Notes under the pieces: model-generated
Seen by the model: only the letters and a program-made list of their open reading frames with translations
The model's database searches: none
Told to the model about the DNA's origin: nothing
In this document: positions 41,195 through 44,958 of the stretch, one piece after another
How positions within the stretch are numbered: position 1 is the first letter of the stretch
Layout: each line of letters starts with the position of its first letter
Assembly: GCA_009885995.1 (NCBI GenBank)
Contig: VFJQ01000025.1
Coordinates: forward strand, 1 to 44,958
Source of the DNA: Verrucomicrobiota bacterium
GTDB taxonomy: Bacteria; Verrucomicrobiota; Verrucomicrobiia; Chthoniobacterales; Chthoniobacteraceae
Direction: 5' to 3'
DNA: 44,958 nucleotides
Position numbers and translations under genes: made by a program

Positions 41195-41998
41195 ATGAAG
41201 CGATATCGCACCGGCTGGATCTCGGATGTCCATCTGGGCACTCGTGGGAGCAAAGCCGCAGCGCTCCTGCATTTCCTCCGCGTCCATGAGTTCGACACGC
41301 TCTACGTCGTCGGCGATCTCATCGATGTGTGGTCGCTTCGCCGGGGTATCTACTGGCCACAGGCGCACAATGACGTGATCCAGAAACTGCTTCGCGCCGG
41401 GCGAAAGGGAACGCGTGTCATCTACATTCCGGGCAATCACGACGAGTTCATCGCCGGGTTTCATGGACACTACGGCGCCGTCGAAGTGATGCCACGGGTG
41501 ATCCACCAGACGGCCGACGGGAGGAAACTCCTCGTCATCCACGGTCACGAACTCGACACCGTGGTGCAGAACATCCGGTGGCTCGCCTTCATCGGCGACA
41601 TGGGGTATCAATTGCTGCTGAAACTCAACGGCCCGGTGAATCGTGTGCGGCAGATGCTCGGCCGAGAGTTCTGGTCCCTCAGCGCGCACGTGAAGAAAAG
41701 CGTAAAAGAAGCCGTCAGCTTCATCGGCGCATTTGAGGAAGGCGTCGTGCGCCTTGCGCGGCTGGACGGCGTCGATGGTGTCGTCTGCGGCCACATCCAC
41801 ACGCCGGTGATTCGCGAGATCCAAGGGATGCCCTATTACAACACCGGGGACTGGGTTGAGAGCACGTCCGCGCTCGTCGAGGACTTCGAGGGACGCATGG
41901 AGTTGATCACGCATTTCGAGGCGCAGGTGGATGCAAACCAGGTGCAGGCGTTTGCGGAGGAATCGCCTGATCCATCGCTGACGCCAGCGCAACCCTAG
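41195..41998 (+). CDS. UDP-2,3-diacylglucosamine diphosphatase-like phosphoesterase
   Basis: A 267-residue calcineurin-type metallophosphoesterase. The five metal motifs are SDVHLG, GDLIDVW, GNHDEF, VIHGHELD and CGHIHTP. The G-D-[LI]-x-D-x-W variant and overall size resemble the LpxH/LpxH2 lipid A enzymes, which cleave UDP-2,3-diacylglucosamine to lipid X. No other lipid A genes are adjacent, and several related phosphoesterases exist, so the substrate is inferred. A 6-bp GCTGAT/ATCAGC hairpin (41178-41192) is located just before the ATG. Confidence 0.75.
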   Translation: MKRYRTGWISDVHLGTRGSKAAALLHFLRVHEFDTLYVVGDLIDVWSLRRGIYWPQAHNDVIQKLLRAGRKGTRVIYIPGNHDEFIAGFHGHYGAVEVMPRVIHQTADGRKLLVIHGHELDTVVQNIRWLAFIGDMGYQLLLKLNGPVNRVRQMLGREFWSLSAHVKKSVKEAVSFIGAFEEGVVRLARLDGVDGVVCGHIHTPVIREIQGMPYYNTGDWVESTSALVEDFEGRMELITHFEAQVDANQVQAFAEESPDPSLTPAQP

Positions 41999-42004
41999 GC
42001 CGAG

Positions 42005-42610
42005 ATGCAGCAAGCTGGTCGCATCGCCCGGATCGGCAACTTGGTGTTTCCCCGGCGGCTCTGGATCGGCCTCACCGTGGTTGGCCTCGCCGCATTCGTG
42101 GTGGAGCCGCGGTTGATGTTTGGCCGGCACCAGGCGCTTGGGACAGTCGGCTCGCTCGCGCTGGTCATCGCCGGCTTGCTCGGCCGGGCATGGGCCGCCG
42201 GCTGTGCCGGGCGGCATACACGCGAGGCGCGCATCGAGGCGCCCGCGCTCATCACCGGCGGCCCATACGCGTATGTGCGCAATCCAATCTACCTCGCAAG
42301 CATCGTGCTCGGATTCGGGATGGTAGGGCTCATCGGCGACCCGTGGCTGTTTGCGATGCACGTGGGCGTGTGCGTCCTGCTCTACGCGGCGATCGTGCCG
42401 GCGGAAGAGAGCTTCCTCGCGGGAAAATTTGGCGCCGACTATGCGCGCTACTGCATGAACGTGCCGCGGCTGTGGCCCCGCTGGCGTGCCTGGTCCGGTG
42501 CGAAGCCGGCGACGTTCGATCCCCGTGCGCTACTCGATCAGGTGTGGCTCGGATTCGTGCTCGCCGCCATTTACGCCGGCCTTCACTTCGCTGCGTGGTT
42601 GCGGGGCTGA
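42005..42610 (+). CDS. Isoprenylcysteine/phospholipid methyltransferase-like membrane protein
   Basis: A 201-residue protein with four or five spans. It has the ICMT/PEMT family signature GGPYAYVRNPIYLASIVLGF and the later EESFLAGKFGADYARYC. The arrangement of SAM-binding His/Arg residues within membrane helices is typical of isoprenylcysteine-carboxyl or phosphatidylethanolamine methyltransferases. Substrate unknown. It starts 6 bases after the phosphoesterase stop and so is likely in one operon with it. Its last 81 bases overlap the 3' end of the convergent phoR gene. Confidence 0.8.
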   Translation: MQQAGRIARIGNLVFPRRLWIGLTVVGLAAFVVEPRLMFGRHQALGTVGSLALVIAGLLGRAWAAGCAGRHTREARIEAPALITGGPYAYVRNPIYLASIVLGFGMVGLIGDPWLFAMHVGVCVLLYAAIVPAEESFLAGKFGADYARYCMNVPRLWPRWRAWSGAKPATFDPRALLDQVWLGFVLAAIYAGLHFAAWLRG

Positions 42611-43789
42611 GGGTGGCGCAGGAACGCGCGTCGGCAGCGAGACAGTCATCGTCGTCCCTTTCCCATAAGTGCTCTCGGCGCGGATCGTGCCGCCGTGAAG
42701 CTGGGCGATGTGCTTGACGATCGAGAGCCCGAGTCCGGTGCCGCCCTGTTCGCGGGTGCGGGCCTTGTCCGCACGATAGAATCGCTCGAAAATATGCGGC
42801 AGATCCTGCGGCGGGATGCCGGTGCCCGTGTCCTCCACACGCAACTCAACGCCCCCGGGCCCCGGCGCGATCCGCAGCCGGACGATTCCGTCCGCGTCGG
42901 TATATTTGATCGCGTTCTCCACGAGATTGCTAAGCACCTGCTCGACCCGAAACGCATCCGCTTCAAACACCGGCGCGCCCTCGTCGCACTCAACCGAGAG
43001 GTGAATTCCTTTCGCCTTCGCATGGAGATTCCAATCCGCAGCCACATTCGCCACGAGCGAGCGGGGATCCACCGGCTCAAGCCGAAGCGATTCCGCTCGG
43101 GATTCGAGCCGCGCGAGTTCGAGCAAATCTTCGACCAGCGCATTGAGCCGGGTCGAGTGGCGCTTGAGGATCTCCAGCACTTCGACCAGCGCCTCGCGCG
43201 CTACGTCGGGATTGTCGAGCAGGTTCTCCAGGTAGCCCTGGAAGATCGCCAGCGGAGTGCGCAGTTCGTGAGAAACATTTGCCACAAACTCCCGGCGCAC
43301 GTCCTCGAGCTGCTTCAGCCGCGTGATGTCGCGGCAAATCACCAGCACCGCGATCTTGCCGGAAGATTCCCGGATTGGTGTCGCTTCCAGCGCGAGATGC
43401 CGGGCCGGCCTCACGTGGGCGAGCAAGACCTCGGCTTGCTGGGGCACTCCGCTGGCCAGGGACTCGGTGACGATTTCCTCGAACGAAATATCGCGCACGC
43501 TCTGCAGCACCGACTGCCCCGAGGGATCGGCGCGAAGCTCGAGCAGATCGACCAGCGAGCGATTGGCCAGGTGGATGATGTGCGCCCCGTCCACCAGCAT
43601 CACGCCCTCGGTCATGCTCGCGAGGATGGATCGCAGGTTCGCAGCCTCGGCGTTTTGGCCGCGGCGGAGCTGTTCGAGTTCTGCGGAAAGCCGGAGGATC
43701 TCGCGCTGACTCGCAGTTCGTCGTGAACGTTCCTGCCACCAAAAACCACCGAGCACGGCGGCGACGAGCAGCGCGACGAGCCAGCCCAT
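42530..43789 (-). CDS. phoR: Sensor histidine kinase, PhoR-like
   Basis: A 419-residue kinase. One N-terminal span (WLVALLVAAVLGGFWW), a coiled-coil linker, a PAS domain (about 50-160; ILASMTEGVMLVDGAHIIHL), the HisKA dimerisation helix with the phosphorylated His in FVANVSHELRTPLAI, and a HATPase domain with N-box ENAIKY, G1 EDTGTGIPP and GGTGLGLSI. The ATG overlaps the phoB stop (TGATG). The single span with a PAS domain is the PhoR plan for phosphate sensing. The last 28 residues after TTMTVSLPT are an extension encoded antisense to the methyltransferase gene. Confidence 0.88.
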   Translation of the reverse strand: MGWLVALLVAAVLGGFWWQERSRRTASQREILRLSAELEQLRRGQNAEAANLRSILASMTEGVMLVDGAHIIHLANRSLVDLLELRADPSGQSVLQSVRDISFEEIVTESLASGVPQQAEVLLAHVRPARHLALEATPIRESSGKIAVLVICRDITRLKQLEDVRREFVANVSHELRTPLAIFQGYLENLLDNPDVAREALVEVLEILKRHSTRLNALVEDLLELARLESRAESLRLEPVDPRSLVANVAADWNLHAKAKGIHLSVECDEGAPVFEADAFRVEQVLSNLVENAIKYTDADGIVRLRIAPGPGGVELRVEDTGTGIPPQDLPHIFERFYRADKARTREQGGTGLGLSIVKHIAQLHGGTIRAESTYGKGTTMTVSLPTRVPAPPSAPQPRSEVKAGVNGGEHESEPHLIE

Positions 43790-44487
43790 CACGCGTCCAG
43801 CATCCGGTAGCCGAAGCCCCGGATCGTCTCGATGCAGTCCGCGGTCTTGCCGAGTTTTTCGCGCAGTCGGCGGATGTGCGTGTCCACCGTGCGGGTGTCG
43901 ATCATGCTCTCATAGCCCCACACGTCGTTGAGCAGCGTGTCGCGGCTCTGCACGCGGCCCCGGCGCTCCATCAGCACGGTCAGTAACTTGAATTCCGTCG
44001 CGGTGAACTCGACCGACTTGCCGCGGATCTGCACCTCGTAGCGGGCACGATCGACCTGGATGTCGCCGTGGCGCAGCACGTCGCTGGTTTCGCTGCTGGT
44101 ATTCGCGCGGCGCAGGACGGACCGCGCGCGCAACACGAGTTCGCGCGGGCTGAACGGCTTGGTCACGTAATCGTCCGCACCCAATTCGAGCCCGACGATC
44201 CGATCGACCTCCTCGGCCTTGGCCGTGAGCATGATGATCGGGATGGATCGCGTCGCCGCGTCGGACTTGAGCACGCGGCAGACTTCGAGCCCGCTCATGC
44301 CGGGCAGCATCAAGTCTAGGACGATTAGCGAGGGGAGCGCGCTGCGTGCCTGTTCGAGCGCCGATTCGCCGTCGGCAGCTTGCAGCACTTGGAAACCGGC
44401 AATCTTGAGATTGCTGACGACGAGCGCCAGCACATCCGGCTCGTCCTCGGCGACGAGGATCTTTTTGATCGCGGCTTTCTGGCTCAT
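43789..44487 (-). CDS. phoB: Response regulator, PhoB-like
   Basis: A 232-residue OmpR/PhoB regulator. The receiver (1-120) has the acidic pocket AEDEPD, the phosphoacceptor Asp in IVLDLMLPG, then IIMLTAKAEEVD and VTKPFSPREL. The C-terminal winged helix (about 135-230) has EFTATEFKLLTVLMERRGRV, SRDTLLNDVWGYE, and RTVDTHIRRLREKLG. It is cotranscribed with phoR. Closest recall is PhoB, the phosphate-starvation activator, which fits a PHO-box-like site upstream. Related OmpR regulators cannot be wholly excluded. Confidence 0.9.
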   Translation of the reverse strand: MSQKAAIKKILVAEDEPDVLALVVSNLKIAGFQVLQAADGESALEQARSALPSLIVLDLMLPGMSGLEVCRVLKSDAATRSIPIIMLTAKAEEVDRIVGLELGADDYVTKPFSPRELVLRARSVLRRANTSSETSDVLRHGDIQVDRARYEVQIRGKSVEFTATEFKLLTVLMERRGRVQSRDTLLNDVWGYESMIDTRTVDTHIRRLREKLGKTADCIETIRGFGYRMLDA

Positions 44488-44534
44488 GAAAACGTGGACA
44501 GTAGAGGCATCCTTCCATCGGACAATAGGGCTTC

Positions 44535-44553
44535 TGTGACAATCCCGTAACGT
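44535..44553 (-). promoter_or_regulatory. Putative PHO box upstream of phoB
   Basis: On the minus strand, two half-sites CGTTACG and TGTCACA lie with an 11-bp period (GTTAC and GTCAC starting 11 bases apart), about 50-65 bases upstream of the phoB ATG. PhoB binds direct repeats of the CTGTCAT type spaced 11 bp apart. The first half-site is a weak match, so this is a candidate only. Confidence 0.4.
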
Positions 44554-44559
44554 GAGCGC

Positions 44560-44958
44560 TCATGGGCAACACCGGGCGAGCTGCGGGATGGGATGGCTCG
44601 CCAAACACACTTTCGCGAGCTGGATCGACGGTGTGGATAACTGTTGGAAAGCGGTGCCTGGGCGCTGATCGCGGTGCAACGGGTCGTTTTCCGGTGAACT
44701 CCGTCGTTTGCTGATGAAATGGGGTCATTCGCCGGGTGAAGACTGACCCGCCAAGCCGGCCGCCGCGCATTCGCCCTCTCCAAATGGCCGTTTCCCGATT
44801 CCAAACGACCGCGCGCCGGGAACCAGGCGCCACGGGAAGCTCTTCAAACTGAAACACGCCCGCCTGCACAGTAGCATCCGTGCTGCCCTTGCCTTTTGGG
44901 CCCATCCATCTGCGGCACCCGGGGTATCCTCGCGGCTTTCCCCTAATTCACCAGGCCC
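44560..44958. other. Intergenic region upstream of phoB, no gene seen
   Basis: About 400 bp with no convincing open frame: the frames available on both strands have non-coding character. It contains one perfect DnaA-box sequence (TGTGGATAA, 44632-44640) but neither a cluster of boxes nor an AT-rich unwinding stretch. The window ends inside this region, so an upstream gene may lie just beyond. Confidence 0.4.

Noticed and set aside
44632..44640. Possible replication origin at the DnaA box
   Set aside because: There is only one perfect box, no cluster and no AT-rich stretch, and no dnaA, dnaN or parAB nearby. A near-match TTTTCCACA at 16226-16234 beside rpmH is also isolated.

Overview
The window is about 45 kb of GC-rich bacterial chromosome and most probably comes from a free-living Verrucomicrobiota, perhaps the Spartobacteria/Chthoniobacter side. 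That placement is inferred from the style of the dcw cluster, a divergent FtsZ, a MurC-MurB fusion, a stand-alone DUF1559-style pseudopilin and a GlmU-C-like hexapeptide protein. No rRNA, tRNA or CRISPR array was found. Most genes lack a recognisable Shine-Dalgarno sequence, and many neighbours overlap by ATGA, TGATG or TAATG.

Region 1 (1-3000) is a decayed, repeat-rich accessory island. It holds a composite palindromic (REPIN-like) repeat, a 3' fragment of an MmeI/type-IIL-like methyltransferase with a hairpin insert, and a vsr gene whose first third has been inverted in place and frameshifted. A three-gene minus-strand operon follows: a C5-cytosine methyltransferase cut off after motif VI, an apparently intact PD-(D/E)XK-like nuclease and a small acidic protein.

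Region 2 (3199-11894, plus strand) carries envelope and sugar metabolism genes: a hexapeptide acetyltransferase-like protein, a TPR membrane protein with a 15-bp coding tandem repeat, a phosphohexomutase with a 57-bp palindrome inserted in frame, a small protein, apolipoprotein N-acyltransferase (lnt), a DUF2334 deacetylase and a PHP-glycosyltransferase fusion.

Region 3 (11891-16125, minus strand) is the rpmH-rnpA-yidD-yidC-khpB series continuing into rpoZ and smpB. The bL34 protein has a long C-terminal extension, and dnaA is not next to rpmH. Region 4 (16241-21048) has a siroheme nitrite/sulfite reductase, a GNAT acetyltransferase, a pseudopilin and an MsbA-like ABC exporter.

Region 5 (21118-40090, plus strand) is a complete, almost gapless dcw cluster: mraZ, rsmH, ftsL, ftsI, murE, murF, mraY, murD, a LysM membrane protein, ftsW, murG, murC-murB fusion, ddl, ftsQ, ftsA, ftsZ. 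It is preceded by four TGG(G/A)-type repeats at exact 10-bp spacing, which look like the MraZ operator. MurE carries the DNPR motif, indicating meso-diaminopimelate peptidoglycan. FtsZ is divergent in both the nucleotide-binding glycine loop and the catalytic T7 loop.

Region 6 (40127-44958) has a secreted protein, a small helical protein, an LpxH-like phosphoesterase, an isoprenylcysteine-methyltransferase-like membrane protein and a phoB-phoR two-component pair with a PHO-box-like site upstream. I see no obvious wholly new multigene system. The strongest leads are the T7-loop-altered FtsZ, palindromic elements inserted in coding sequence, the self-inverted vsr and the mraZ operator.
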